From Microvelia longipes (lineage: Eukaryota > Arthropoda > Insecta > Hemiptera > Veliidae): a stretch of DNA of 64,000 nt. Both the position numbers and the translations under genes were made by a program. Positions 53,101 to 61,667 of this stretch are shown piece after piece (position 1 is the stretch's first letter; the number at the start of each line of letters is the position of its first letter). The notes under the pieces were generated by a model, which saw only the letters and a list, made by a program, of their open reading frames with translations, was not told where the DNA came from and did not search any database. The stretch is taken from contig JACMZG010001863.1 of NCBI GenBank assembly GCA_018340805.1, positions 52,757,730 through 52,821,729 on the forward strand, in the 5' to 3' direction.

Positions 53101-56100
53101 CAATCTAGTGAGCCCTTTAAAATGTATTATTAAAATATGCACAATCTAGTGAGCCCTTTCGAAAATGTATTATTAAAAATATGCACAATCTAGTGAGCCC
53201 TTTCGAAAATGTATTATTAAAAATATGCACAATCTAGTGAGCCCTTTTGAAAATGTATTATTAAAAATATGCACAATCTAGCGAGCCCTTTCGAAAATGT
53301 ATTATTAAAAATATGCACAATCTAGTGAGCCCTTTCGAAAATGTATTATTAAAAATATGCACAATCTAGTGAGCCCTTTCAAAAATGTATTATTAAAAAT
53401 ATGCACAATCTAGTGAGCCCTTTCGAAAATGTATTATTAAAAATATGCACAATCTAGTGAGCCCTTTCAAAAATGTATTATTAAAAATATGCACAATCTA
53501 GTGAGCCCTTTCAAAAATGTATTATTAAAAAGGTGATTTCAAAATGTTATTAAAAATATGCACAATCTAGTGAGCCCTTTCGAAAATGTATTATAAAAAT
53601 ATTCACAATCTAGTGACCCTTTCGAAAATGTATTATTAAAAATATGCACATCTAGTGAGCCTTTCGAAAATGTATTATTAAAAATATGCACAATCTAGTG
53701 AGCCTCTCTTACTAAGTATTATTATAAATATACCCAATCTAATGTATAACACACAGCTAAAATCAGTTGACAGCCCACCAAAATCTCAATGCTTTCAACC
53801 CCCCTTTTTAACAAATAAATCTCTAAATCTCCCTTCTCTGGCAACAGTGTAAGTCAGGTTATGTTTTGAATTTTTGTTATTTGATTTTATCATAGAGATA
53901 TATACTAGAGGGGGCACAGCCTATCTTAATACATTGAGAGGCCTGAAACATCTTTTTGGAGCTCTCAGCGGCTCTTTATAACCTCATTGAAACCTCCTTC
54001 AAGAGTGAGTTAAGGTTATAATAAATCGATTGATTTTGGCTTCCCGTACCTTGTTTGTATTTTGAACACTCTCCCACATAAGTTATTGCAATTATGTACT
54101 GATTATTTCATTCTATTTATAATTGAAGGTAGTCAGGTTACTTATTCGATGTTTCAAAATTTAACCTAGAAGGCCCCTCTAGTAATAATATCTCTATGGA
54201 TTTTATTTTATATCGTATTTTTTATTTTAAAAAATGATTTATTAACTTTAAAAGTAACAATATTGTTGTGTCTTTTAAAGTAACCAATTAAGTATTGATT
54301 TAACTTTGTTCAGAGTTAAAGTTGCTAATTACGTAATGCTCCAGGAGGGGAAAAAAGATGCGAGGTTACAAATTTTTAAAACCAGCCTTTTTATGGTTTT
54401 ATTTGCGGAAAAAGTAATTTTTGTACCAAGGTTGGCATAAGGTGGAGGGAGAAGGGGCATAGTCTGTCTAAACCAATAGAATATATTCCCTCACAGATTT
54501 TTGGCGTGCTGTCAACTGATTTTAGCCGTGTATTATACTATAGCAAGAGAAGCAAGTATTTTTTTCCATATAAAATTCTAAATTTAAATTTCTTGAAGAC
54601 TGCAGTCTTAAATATTAATTATTAAATAAATATTAATTTATTTAATAACCTTTACATATAATCTTCACGACGTTTCATTGAGCGAAGCTCAACATCTTCA
54701 GGTGAAATCAAATGAAACTAAAATTGTAATGTAAACAATTTTTTTTATAAACGAAATATAAAGTTTAAATTAATTTAGAAAATGACAGAAAATGTCAGTA
54801 AACCAAAATATTAAGGAGGCAGGGACAATTTATTAAGATAAAGTTGATTTGTAGACGGAGGCACTGTATTTTTAGGGGGTCCTTTTAAATTTAAAATATT
54901 TGAATAAATGCTATTTATATTTGTTAGTATCCTGTTTTTATTCATGGTGTTGGGTCAGTTTTAAATTCTAAATTAATTTAAATTTTATATTTCGTTTATA
55001 AAAAATTTTTTTACATTACAATTTTAGTTTCATTTGATTTCACCTGAAGATGTTGAGCTTCGCTCAATGAAATGTCGTGAAGTTTATATGTAAAGGTTAT
55101 TAAATAAATTAATATTTATAAAGGACTGCAGTCTTCAAGAAATTTAAATTTTTAAATATATCATACCAGTCCAAAAATTTTACTATTTCATAAAATTCTA
55201 AAGATATGACGATATGATATCTCTTTCTAAGCAAGGAATTTACTCCATCTATCAAGCGAAGCGAGTCTGTATTAAATATTTGTATTTGATTTATTCTTCT
55301 GATGTGAGTTCTTGATGCAACACATTACTAGTATATATTACTTTAGTGTGTACATTACAGATTTATGGGGGGGGGGGGTACAAGAACAATTTATAGGGGG
55401 TCCACCAAGTTCCATTTATTTGTCATTGGGGTCCATGGCACTAAGGTGTTTTTGGAACCCTCACTGTATATCACATTTTATCATTAATTTAAATGCTTAT
55501 CAGTTTAGAATTAGTTTAAGTTATGTCCACAGAAGAGGCACTGATGACCATCACAGTATTGACCATCTTATTAAAATAAAATATTTTCAAATCTACAGTC
55601 TATTGTTTAGTTTAAAAATCCCCAAGGTCATAAGTATTTTGAGGATTGACCTATCAGAGGAGCCGCTGCCAACCTCTCACTTAAAAAGAGAAAAATAAAT
55701 CCCTACCACAATAACCGCTGTAGGGAAAAAACCTTCTTCCCGGCAATCGTTCACTTTGTTTATGGTTCTTCTTTTGATAAGATCGTTTTGAAAACTACTT
55801 TCAAATGAATCTTAAAATGATATTTTAAAATAAAACTATACAAAAGAAATGTAAAAAAACATCGCCAAAAAAATACGGGTAAAATAGCCTGATTTGTTTA
55901 CATAGTTTTTTCCGCTCCCTTCTTGCAGGGATTTTTTTCTTAAGAATCAGTGGTGTCTAAACTGACCTGTCAAGATTTTTAAACTAAACGATAGACTGCA
56001 ATGACTTCAAACAGATAACTCACTTCTTGGAAATTATGTTGAGTAAATTTATCGGCTATTCTAAGGAGTTCTCGACACGAGTGAGTGTCAGCAAAAGCTC

Positions 56101-57090
56101 TAATTCCTAAACAATTGGAAGGGTCAAGTTGTCTTTTCAAAAATTCACAGCAAATATCTTGAATTTCGGCTAGTTGTAGAAGACATGCTATAGACACAGA
56201 AAGAAACTATTGTCAATACATAAACTAAACTTTATATGAGAAATATTGTCTTTCAAAATAATTATAAAATCATAACAATAAATAATATTTTTAAGCTGGA
56301 TGAAATCCATTGTGAATGTTATTTACAATTATGGAGTCTTCGGAAGCAGGTACTTACCCTATCATCAGGTTTGTCTTAGATAAAAACAGTGTGTGAGTTA
56401 TATGCAGAGTGTCAGGATTTTAACTTGACTTAAATAATAAATAAATCTTTATTTCGTCATATTAGATGAGAATAAATTATATTACATACAGAATAAAAAA
56501 AGCTTAAAGAGATACAAACTATTCTTAAACTAATTAAAATCAAAGTACTCCTTGAGACTGTAAAATGGTTGAGTTATTAATATATTTTTACTTTTCCTCA
56601 TTTATACTGTAAGTATATAGGAAAAGTATTGTGTTTGCAAAAAATAAATCAGAAACCGGGATGTCACCTGAATTATCCGTTTCAGGTGTTTTAAAGACCT
56701 CCAAAGTGGTTTTCACAAAGTTGTCAGTCTGTATGTTTGTGTGTGTCTGTTATCATCGTAGCTCCGAGTGTATTTATGCTAGAGAGTAGAAACTTTCTAA
56801 CAAAACCAATCTATAGGTTTATTTGTGCTATCATATTTTTTTGCGATTGAATTGAGATTTGGCATGCATGTAGCCATGTATAAGACTAAAATACATGCCA
56901 AGTTTCATCTCATCATCAGCATTAGTCCCATTTTTATCAAATGACTTGTGTAGATTTTTTTAAAAGTTGTAGAACACTGGAAAATGATGCAAAAAGTGTG
57001 TGCCTTTACATAATAGATAAGTACACACGAACTGTTCAACTTCTACTTTGCAAAAGATGTGGCTAGGAATTGTAAGTATATTTCAATTTC

Positions 57091-57152
<62 letters not shown>

Positions 57153-60022
57153 ATATGATTATGTCCATATTGCATATAACTATTTGCATTTAGTTTAACA
57201 AACACTAATTTGTTAAATAATTGTTATTACTCCTAATTTCTCTACATCCAGCCCTAGTTATAATCCTTAATACATTCTTATAGAGTAATACCAAAGATAT
57301 ATAATTTGATACTACTGAGTTTTGCAAAACATGAATAGTTGACACAATATAATAGTGAAAAGGCACCTAGGAAATGTAACAAGCAATCCCTACTAAGTTA
57401 GACGTAACGAAACAGAGTGGGTTTGGCATGACATTATGTCGAGCCATCAATGATGATGAATGTCGAAGTTCCCAGATGTAGCATTACATTTTGCTAGATA
57501 CATTTCCTAGGTGTCACTCGCACAATTATATTGTGTAATACCAAAGAGTTTATATTAACATGACCCCAGAGAATTATCCCATATGGCATCCTACTTCGGA
57601 TCATGGAAAGATACGACATCTTTCTATGATTACTTATCAGTGACAACCCGCAAAATATTAACCAGTAGAGACCTGCTTAATTTTCTTAAAACAAATATGT
57701 AGATAGAAATTTTATTCTGTATGTTCTCAACATGAGGTTTCCATGAAAACTAAGAATGTAAGGTGGTACCCGAAAATTCTACTGGGTTGTTACCCTCACA
57801 TGTAATCCTGTGAGTACTAAAGACCACAGTCTGGGTTTTGGTCATATTCAACTTAAAATGATTTGAAGTAAACCAATGTTTAATTTTCTTACTACTATTC
57901 TCAGCTATAAGTTGATGATTGCCTTGGTAGGCAATTGCCTACCAAGGCATCAACAATCTTAGAGAGACCTTTAAAACTTATCTACCTGGGGCCTCCAAAC
58001 ATCAATATAGGGATTAAGGTTTCATATAAACCTCTCACTACCTATGAATACATCGTAGGTACCTATGAATACCTATGTCATCTAGAGGGAGCCCACTAAA
58101 TGTCAGAGTTTAGGAACATAAATTATACAAATTGAGAGAAGTGATAAAGCATTCAAAAAAATTATTTGAAGAATTATTGGATGGAATTAAATGGTGCAAA
58201 AATCATAAAAAAAACAAAAGCATTGGAGAAATCAAAAAATAAAAGAGGCAGCCTACATAGCTATATCTGCCAACCAGCCTATAAGCCAATCAAGTATACA
58301 GATCAATCCAATATGGATAAAAAGATATAATAGAGTTAAAAAGGCAGGATTTGAAATTAAGAAGATCTTGGTATGGGGTATTGGTAAGTATCTAGTGGTT
58401 TATAAGGAACCCTAATCCTTATAGATAGATTGGTGGAGGCCCCCGGTAGATATGTTTCAATGTGCTACTCATATGTATTTACTGTATCATATGTATCAAT
58501 GACCTATGTTACAATAGGTCATTGATACTTGCCTACTGAGTCAGGTTAAAATCTTTCTGAAGACAATTTAGCTGATGGGAGAAGTACCTGGTCCTGAAGC
58601 GTTGTTAATTGTAAATAACATCGACAATGGATTACGTCCAACTAATTTATCTCATAATTCACCATTATCACAAACTTCCTCATCTAAATTTTTAAGCTGA
58701 TCATAGTGTGCTTATTGATATGTAGAGTTTGAATAAACGGCAACCACATGGCTGCCGTTAATTGATTGATTAAATACTGTAATCTATTAAATACATAAAT
58801 AATACAAAGAAATATCTTTCTTACCAGCAGGAAGTAAAGTTTGAACATTAGATTCTTCTACTACTATATGAGATGTGTAACAGAAGTCTATTAACAATTC
58901 CATAGCATGTTCATCTATATCACGGATAGTTACTTCTGTTTGTCGAGACTCCGCTAATTCACCCGTAAACATTGCCCGGAAGTACGGACTGCATGCTGAT
59001 AGTATTACTCTGCAAAATATACATTTAATGTTATTAAACCATTTGTCGATGGGAATAATTTATATATAATAATAATGATGCCTGTTTAGAGCCTTGCGGC
59101 TCATCATGGATAAACTCTGCAGGCATCGTCTCAGTTGGTACTGGCAATAGTTTTATTTTATTATTATTGGCATTGACCTGATGATCATACAGCCATAAAT
59201 GCATCACGTTTGTTTTTTAAATTATCATTTATAGCTTAGTAAATTTACAAGAAGGAATGATATTTTTTGACTGGCAATAGTTACACCTAAAGAATAATCA
59301 AAAGTTGATGATAGTATACTTAAACAAATCTTAAATAAACTGAGAGCATAATATGGGAAGTGAACTCCAAACCGTGGTGTCGAAGGTCAGTATAAAGACC
59401 TTTCGTTAAATACTAACGCTTTAACAAACTCGGTAACATAGTAAAATTAATGCCAGCTATTGGTCAATCGCTTATAATAGAAAAGTTTCATGTGCTGATA
59501 GTAGTGGTCGGCATAAACCCCATGAACCGAGACTTGTAGTCTTTTGTGCAAATACCCTATAGTTGGATTTCTTTTATACCCTCATGTGAACTCTTTATAA
59601 GAGATGTTTCCTTTGATTAGCTCAAGGATTTTGTCATAAGGTTCTATAGTTTTGTTTAATGTAGATTTTTTATTATTCAGATACATGGAGAACTTGTCGG
59701 GATACTAATGTAGTTCCAATTTATATTAATTTATTTATATGTTACAAGAGTTCTAAAATCATGTTTGCCTTCTAACCAGTGACATAGCAGCAGTCATATA
59801 AATAAATATGTATCTTTAACTCAGAAATAATTAAAAGATAACTTACCGATGAGCAAATATTTTTCTATTGCCAACATTTAAAACAACATCACATAATTCA
59901 CGGTGTCTTCTTAAGACATTGAGTTCATTTAGGGTAGCACGAGGATGTTTATCAGATGTATGAGCAAGTCTAGCAGGTGAGGGGGCTCTCTCGGATGCTC
60001 CAACACCAGCAAGCTCCGCCAT
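43922..60022 (-). CDS. dbo: BTB-BACK-Kelch protein diablo / KLHL20, complete, 10 exons
   Basis: Exons in coding order: 60022-59847, 59009-58825, 56187-56024, 52756-52598, 51402-51192, 48386-48203, 48077-47934, 47014-46881, 45545-45337, 44116-43922. All junctions are in phase; total 586 residues (fly and human proteins are just over 600). It is a substrate adaptor of the Cullin-3 ubiquitin ligase: BTB (about residues 31-138) binds Cul3, BACK follows (about 143-245), and six Kelch repeats (about 298-580) form a propeller that binds substrates. Mammalian KLHL20 targets include DAPK, PML and PDZ-RhoGEF. Each Kelch blade shows the GG, Y and W signature, and the end TENYFWS matches insect diablo (TENYMW). 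The Met at 60022 is the first ATG after an in-frame stop at the upstream acceptor-like TAG. Confidence 0.97.
44613..45154. mobile_element. MITE, family CTTAGAATAATACTA, with perfect 8-bp target duplication
   Basis: Ends CTTAGAATAATACTATATAT and ATATATAGTATTATTCTAAG are inverted. Direct repeats GAAGGACA flank it at 44605-44612 and 45155-45162. Subterminal inverted blocks include GCACCTAAGTAATG-like and CTTAAGTGCACCAG. An 8-bp duplication fits a hAT-type transposase acting in trans. No ORF. Confidence 0.88.
45195..45285 (-). mobile_element. tRNA-like head of a possible SINE
   Basis: The minus strand has TGGTAGTGTAATGATTAACA followed by CGTTCGTCTGCCTCCCAGA, matching a Pol III A box with D-arm and anticodon-arm pattern. 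The expected B box is decayed (GGATTTTAAATTT). Probably a pseudo-tRNA or SINE head and not a working tRNA gene. Confidence 0.4.
45337..45545 (-). CDS. dbo: diablo exon 9 (Kelch repeats)
   Basis: Codes [40 protein letters not shown] and [20 protein letters not shown] to RSG; acceptor GCTTTCAG, donor GTAATT. Confidence 0.97.
45546..46880 (-). other. diablo intron 8 with large palindrome
   Basis: Contains a decayed partial CATAGAGATAT MITE at 45596-45700, a near-perfect palindrome at 46135-46628, and otherwise AT-rich sequence without recognisable content. Confidence 0.7.
46135..46628. mobile_element. Foldback element, near-perfect 490-bp palindrome
   Basis: Arms of about 225 bp: left GGTCGAATATCCATGGCCTT and right inverse AAGGCCGTGGATATTCGACC; inner GTACATACATAACTACTGTT and AACAGTAGTTATGTATGTAC. 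The loop is under 60 bp. Arms are around 95 percent identical by eye. Confidence 0.9.
46881..47014 (-). CDS. dbo: diablo exon 8 (Kelch repeat)
   Basis: Codes [20 protein letters not shown] and [20 protein letters not shown] to PLNT. Acceptor ACTTTCAG, donor GTTTGT. Confidence 0.96.
47015..47933 (-). other. diablo intron 7
   Basis: 47015-47550 shows no clear element apart from GTGCGAAAGCTCTGATAAAA near 47352, which resembles the downstream part of the hammerhead-like repeats. The rest is the tandem repeat at 47560-47850. Confidence 0.6.
47560..47850. repeat. Tandem repeat, three units of about 115 bp
   Basis: Each unit has GCACTGATAATGACCTTTAG, GGCAAAGTTTTCTGCCTACC and GAGGTCATCATCAG. The inverted GATGATGACCTC pairs recall the hammerhead-like motif at 13400, but the GAAA box is altered to AGAAAA. 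Confidence 0.75.
47934..48077 (-). CDS. dbo: diablo exon 7 (Kelch repeat)
   Basis: Codes [20 protein letters not shown] then [19 protein letters not shown] and CLNHVER. Acceptor TGCTGTAG, donor GTAAGT. Virtually identical to the fly protein in this blade. Confidence 0.97.
48203..48386 (-). CDS. dbo: diablo exon 6 (Kelch repeat 1-2)
   Basis: Codes [20 protein letters not shown] through [20 protein letters not shown] and [12 protein letters not shown]. Acceptor GTGTCTAG, donor GTAAAT. Separated from exon 7 by only 125 bp, the shortest intron of the gene. Confidence 0.97.
48585..49040 (-). pseudogene. Non-LTR retrotransposon 3' end (C-terminal domain after RNase H)
   Basis: A 129-codon open frame with [28 protein letters not shown] and [18 protein letters not shown]. 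This is the conserved tail of I/jockey-type ORF2 proteins (LTGH..L..H and C..C....ET..H.L..C). After the stop comes a 3' UTR with GGGCCCAACAACGTGGCC and an ACT-repeat end near 48565, in diablo orientation. A 3' UTR relative lies at 51440-51490. Confidence 0.75.
49255..49520 (-). repeat. Dispersed repeat, inverse copy of the 3310-3900 family
   Basis: The plus strand has GCTGATAATGAGATGAAACT, TTTCAACTATTTAGCATAAA and GGGAGCTATGATA, inverse of the family blocks near 3690 and 56770. Confidence 0.6.
50148..50853. mobile_element. Foldback element, complete copy, about 700 bp
   Basis: Ends ATAGTCCAAGAGCC and GGCTCTTGACTAT. Arms of about 330 bp share ATTTTGTACTACTTCAAACC on the left and its inverse GGTTTGAAGTAGTACAAAAT on the right, and GGTTCCCTGTAGATAGTGTG against CACACGACCCACAGGGAACC. 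The reference copy for 19021, 29284 and 39880. Confidence 0.85.
51192..51402 (-). CDS. dbo: diablo exon 5 (end of BACK, linker to Kelch)
   Basis: Codes [38 protein letters not shown] and the invariant [19 protein letters not shown]. Acceptor TTTTGTTAG, donor GTACAA. Confidence 0.97.
51440..51490 (-). mobile_element. Non-LTR retrotransposon 3' UTR fragment
   Basis: The minus strand has GGCAAAAAGGGCCCAACAAT and GTGGTCTACTTGCC, the same 3' UTR block as the element ending at 48585. Lies 38 bp upstream of diablo exon 5 in coding sense. Confidence 0.6.
51735..52368. repeat. Minisatellite, 40-bp unit
   Basis: Unit TATTGGTCACTAAGGTAGTG plus TATTGGTCCACTAGGAAAAG, about 13 clean copies from 51861, with a diverged older part at 51735-51860. 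In diablo intron 4. Confidence 0.95.
52598..52756 (-). CDS. dbo: diablo exon 4 (BACK)
   Basis: Phase 0 on both sides, 53 codons: [20 protein letters not shown] then [20 protein letters not shown] and ERRQHLPQ. Acceptor CTCAAG, donor GTACCG. A minisatellite of 40-bp units ends about 230 bp beyond the donor. Confidence 0.96.
53015..53705. repeat. Minisatellite, 44-bp unit
   Basis: About 16 copies of AAAATGTATTATTAAAAATA plus TGCACAATCTAGTGAGCCCTTTCG. The copies are highly alike, which suggests recent amplification. Confidence 0.96.
53743..54543. mobile_element. ACACATGG-family element carrying a nested MITE
   Basis: Left GTATAACACACAGCTAAAATC with CAGTTGACAG; right end CTGTCAACTGATTTTAGCCG with TATTATACTATA. 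A MITE at 53891-54198 is inserted inside. Confidence 0.7.
53891..54198. mobile_element. MITE, hAT-like, family CATAGAGATAT, perfect 8-bp target duplication
   Basis: Ends CATAGAGATATATACTAGAG and TAGTAATAATATCTCTATG are inverted. GATTTTAT flanks it on both sides (53883-53890 and 54199-54206). This copy defines the family and its 8-bp duplication. Confidence 0.88.
54664..54706 (-). ncRNA. Hammerhead-ribozyme-like motif, best copy
   Basis: The minus strand reads TTCAC, CTGAAGA, T, hairpin GTTGAGC-TTC-GCTCAAT, GAAA, CGTC, GTGAA. TTCAC and GTGAA form a perfect 5-bp stem I, stem II has six Watson-Crick pairs plus one wobble, and ACGT forms the minimal stem III before C of the GTC cleavage triplet. 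All invariant residues (CTGANGA, GAAA, NTH) are present. The departure is one extra T between CTGAAGA and stem II. Confidence 0.42.
55039..55081 (+). ncRNA. Hammerhead-ribozyme-like motif, right arm
   Basis: Same layout as the left-arm copy, inverted: TTCAC, CTGAAGA, T, GTTGAGC-TTC-GCTCAAT, GAAA, TGTC, GTGAA. Stem I and stem II are unchanged; stem III differs by one base (ATGT for ACGT). Confidence 0.4.
56024..56187 (-). CDS. dbo: diablo exon 3 (end of BTB, start of BACK)
   Basis: Codes [20 protein letters not shown] and [20 protein letters not shown] through KFTQHNFQE; acceptor GTCTATAG, donor GTGAGT. Confidence 0.97.
56585..56950 (+). repeat. Dispersed repeat with CTGTTATCATCGTAG motif
   Basis: Closest copy to 3310-3900: TATAGGAAAAGTATTGTGTT, CCGTTTCAGGTGTTTTAAAG and CTGTTATCATCGTAGCTCC, then GCCAAGTTTCATCTCATCAT. 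Confidence 0.7.
57095..57150. repeat. (AT)n microsatellite
   Basis: About 45 bp of pure AT repeat followed by GTATATATGT variants. Confidence 0.95.
57240..57910 (-). pseudogene. Non-LTR retrotransposon reverse transcriptase remnant
   Basis: The minus strand, going left from 57910, translates to [20 protein letters not shown], then [24 protein letters not shown] and finally [16 protein letters not shown]. These are the consecutive late blocks of jockey-like reverse transcriptases (NKLKLN..KTQ, W..H......KI, YGIILWG, QKR.IRII). It has stops and frameshifts and is interrupted between YGIILWG and the last block by a small foldback element at 57345-57537. Confidence 0.75.
57345..57537. mobile_element. 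Small foldback element inside the reverse transcriptase remnant
   Basis: Left ACACAATATAATAGTG with GGCACCTAGGAAATGTA and right inverse ACATTTCCTAGGTGTC with AATTATATTGTGT. About 190 bp. The surrounding reverse transcriptase reading continues on both sides, so the insertion is younger than that copy. Confidence 0.7.
57920..57949. repeat. Perfect 30-bp palindrome
   Basis: TGCCTTGGTAGGCAA followed directly by its reverse complement; flanking GTTGAT and ATCAAC extend the symmetry with a few unpaired bases. At the junction between the reverse transcriptase remnant and the next inverted-repeat element. Confidence 0.85.
57968..58460. mobile_element. TIR element, about 490 bp
   Basis: Ends of about 75 bp: left AAACTTATCTACCTGGGGCC and right inverse GGCCCCCGGTAGATATGTTT, with inner GGGATTAAGGTTTCATATAA against TTATAAGGAACCCTAATCC. 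Next to it, 58493-58528 is a hairpin with 15-bp arms (GTATCAATGACCTAT). Confidence 0.7.
58825..59009 (-). CDS. dbo: diablo exon 2 (BTB)
   Basis: Codes [20 protein letters not shown] and onward to NVQTLLPA; acceptor TTTTGCAG, donor GTAAGA. It contains the BTB dimer and Cul3 interface helices, nearly identical to the fly protein ([22 protein letters not shown]). Confidence 0.96.
59010..59846 (-). other. diablo intron 1
   Basis: Apart from a SINE fragment near its start (59066-59140) I see only AT-rich sequence; no ORF or repeat of note. Confidence 0.6.
59066..59140 (-). mobile_element. SINE 3' end fragment
   Basis: The minus strand has TTTATCCATGATGAGCCGCA and AGGCTCTAAACAGGCAT followed by an ATT-repeat tail, as at 340-422. 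Confidence 0.68.
59847..60022 (-). CDS. dbo: diablo exon 1 (N-terminus, start of BTB)
   Basis: Starts [20 protein letters not shown] and runs to FAHR with a split Arg codon; donor GTAAGT. SDKHP and [15 protein letters not shown] are KLHL20 hallmarks. Upstream, TATCTTTTTAG is a good acceptor preceded by a T-rich tract, so the 5' UTR is probably split by an intron. Sequence upstream of the ATG is open back to that acceptor (VWGWASPP), but no ATG lies in it. Confidence 0.93.
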
Positions 60023-61667
60023 TCTGCGGCCAGCTTGCAGCCGCAGTGGCGGAGATGCCCAACCCCACACAGATTCAATCTAAAAAGATACAAAAATATA
60101 AAAAACCAAATATATTTTATCGTCAAGCGAAGGAGGTAGGGCATAAAAAAACCTCAGCCAAAGATTAACTTCCCCCACTGCCCGCCCCTGTAATAGTATG
60201 AATTAATTCTTCATAAAACCATGTTTGAAATTATTACAATTTGGAGTCCTAAACGGTTTGATCTTTTGAGAGAAAGAAATAAGAAATTAGCAAAGAAATG
60301 TAAAAATGAGGGGTCAGTGGTAGAGACGGTGATCCGACTCCCACCTTTTTCCCTATGGGTGAGATGGACCAGCTTTCAATCAAGGGGGAATCTAGTTCAA
60401 CCACTATGCTGCAAGTCAGCGCTAGTTGTTCCTCCAATCTGCTTTGTTGATTTATATTCGTTGCTTAACAAAGAGCATCATTAAGATATAAACCAAATTA
60501 AATAAAGCCACTTGAACAGGTTGTTATAGTTGGTGAAAATTAAAATGATAGAGGGATAACTAGTGCTGTGAGACTCTACGCCGACCCCTCATTTTTATTC
60601 AACTTTAAAAATTAGTTGTTTGGCCCTCATGGACTTTGAAATTTCAAAGATAAAAAACCAGGTGCATGAAATGTACCCAGCTACTTGAGGATATTGGAAC
60701 AAGGGTGGGAATTGTTTTCTTATATCGTAGGATAAAAAAATTCTTGTTAGTCAAAACACCCGATGATGAAGAAAAATAAACTTCACAGATATTTCTTTTT
60801 CAATACACCCAACCCCTATAATAACTAGTTAAGCAAGGGGGGAGGATATTTACTAACATTTTACTGTGTTTAATCATCTGAGACATTTTCTATGATAATG
60901 GATCAGAGAAGTCTTCCTTTCAAACCCGACACAATAAATGAATCTTTAGAGAACTAGACTTACCTTTGTTAATTTTAATGAGTGTTGATATGATAAAGCT
61001 CTTAAAAGTTAACAAAATATTGCTAAATTAATAATGATTTCCTGATAAGCTCGGACTCACTCCTAAATAAACCAAGTCTAATTACCATCTCTTGGGAGAA
61101 TAAACGTCTAAACAACTATTGTCAACTCCAAATAAATATCATGCATTACACTTTAAACCAATTAATATCACTAAATAAGTAACTAAAATCCTAAAAGATT
61201 AAACAACAAATTTACAAAAGATTAACAAACAAAATGGCATTCGAGTTCACCAAAAAAACAATAAAAACATAATGAACAGCTGATTAATTTGACAAGGCAA
61301 CACTGAGAAAGTGAAAGAGGGAGTTGTTTCACGCATGCCCATTTGTAATTTTAAAATAAAAGTGTATGAGCGATCAACTTTCTTGGCTCAAGCAACAGAT
61401 AACTGTCATGGCTCTTCTTGTGTAATTTTTTATTTATTTTTTAAGTGTATTTCAGTGACTAATTGATGAATTATTTGTGATAATTATTTTTCAATGCAAT
61501 AACCTTAGTGCTGATTTAGTATTATTTACTACAACCATGTAGATTGTTCCTCTTGTTGGCCCTGTCTGACTTATTGTTATGCTGTTTTCTCTCTGTAAGT
61601 GATAATCAATGTTATCATGAGTAAACTGTAATTCAATTTCAAATAAATTTATATAAGTTTATGTATT
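60023..61667. promoter_or_regulatory. Divergent intergenic region between diablo and the alsin-like gene
   Basis: Must hold the promoters and 5' UTRs of both genes, which are read away from each other. A probable 5' UTR intron of diablo ends at about 60081 (T-rich acceptor on the minus strand). No TATA box is convincing. Open frames of 60-90 codons at 59977-60484 lack homology. The boundaries of any regulatory element cannot be set from sequence alone. Confidence 0.4.

Larger units (their letters stand above)
54571..55160. mobile_element. Foldback element with two hammerhead-like motifs
   Basis: Arms of about 200 bp: left AAATTTAAATTTCTTGAAGA with CTGCAGTC and right inverse TCTTCAAGAAATTTAAATTT; inner ATTGTAATGTAAACAA-like and TTACATTACAAT. 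A unique middle of about 200 bp. Each arm has one outward-facing hammerhead-like motif. Confidence 0.85.
52757..56023 (-). other. diablo intron 3, 3.3 kb
   Basis: Contains a 44-bp minisatellite, a MITE nested in another element, and a foldback with hammerhead-like motifs. 55160-56023 has a G-run at 55366-55377 and a 128-codon open frame (55312-55698, plus) with no family resemblance, which I do not accept as a gene. Confidence 0.7.
56188..58824 (-). other. diablo intron 2, 2.6 kb with retroelement remnant
   Basis: Contains two inverted related stretches near 56295-56410 and 58555-58640 (sharing AATTGTAAATAACAT), a dispersed repeat, an AT microsatellite, a reverse transcriptase remnant and two foldback elements. 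Confidence 0.7.

Noticed and set aside
55312..55698. 128-codon open frame, plus strand, in a diablo intron
   Set aside because: Includes a poly-G run and shows no domain or homologue I can recognise. It is antisense to the gene, so chance is more likely.
60023..60080. N-terminal extension of diablo upstream of the Met at 60022 (VWGWASPP)
   Set aside because: No ATG in the extension and an in-frame TAG at the acceptor-like site; fly and human proteins do not support it. Translation by a GTG start would be unusual.
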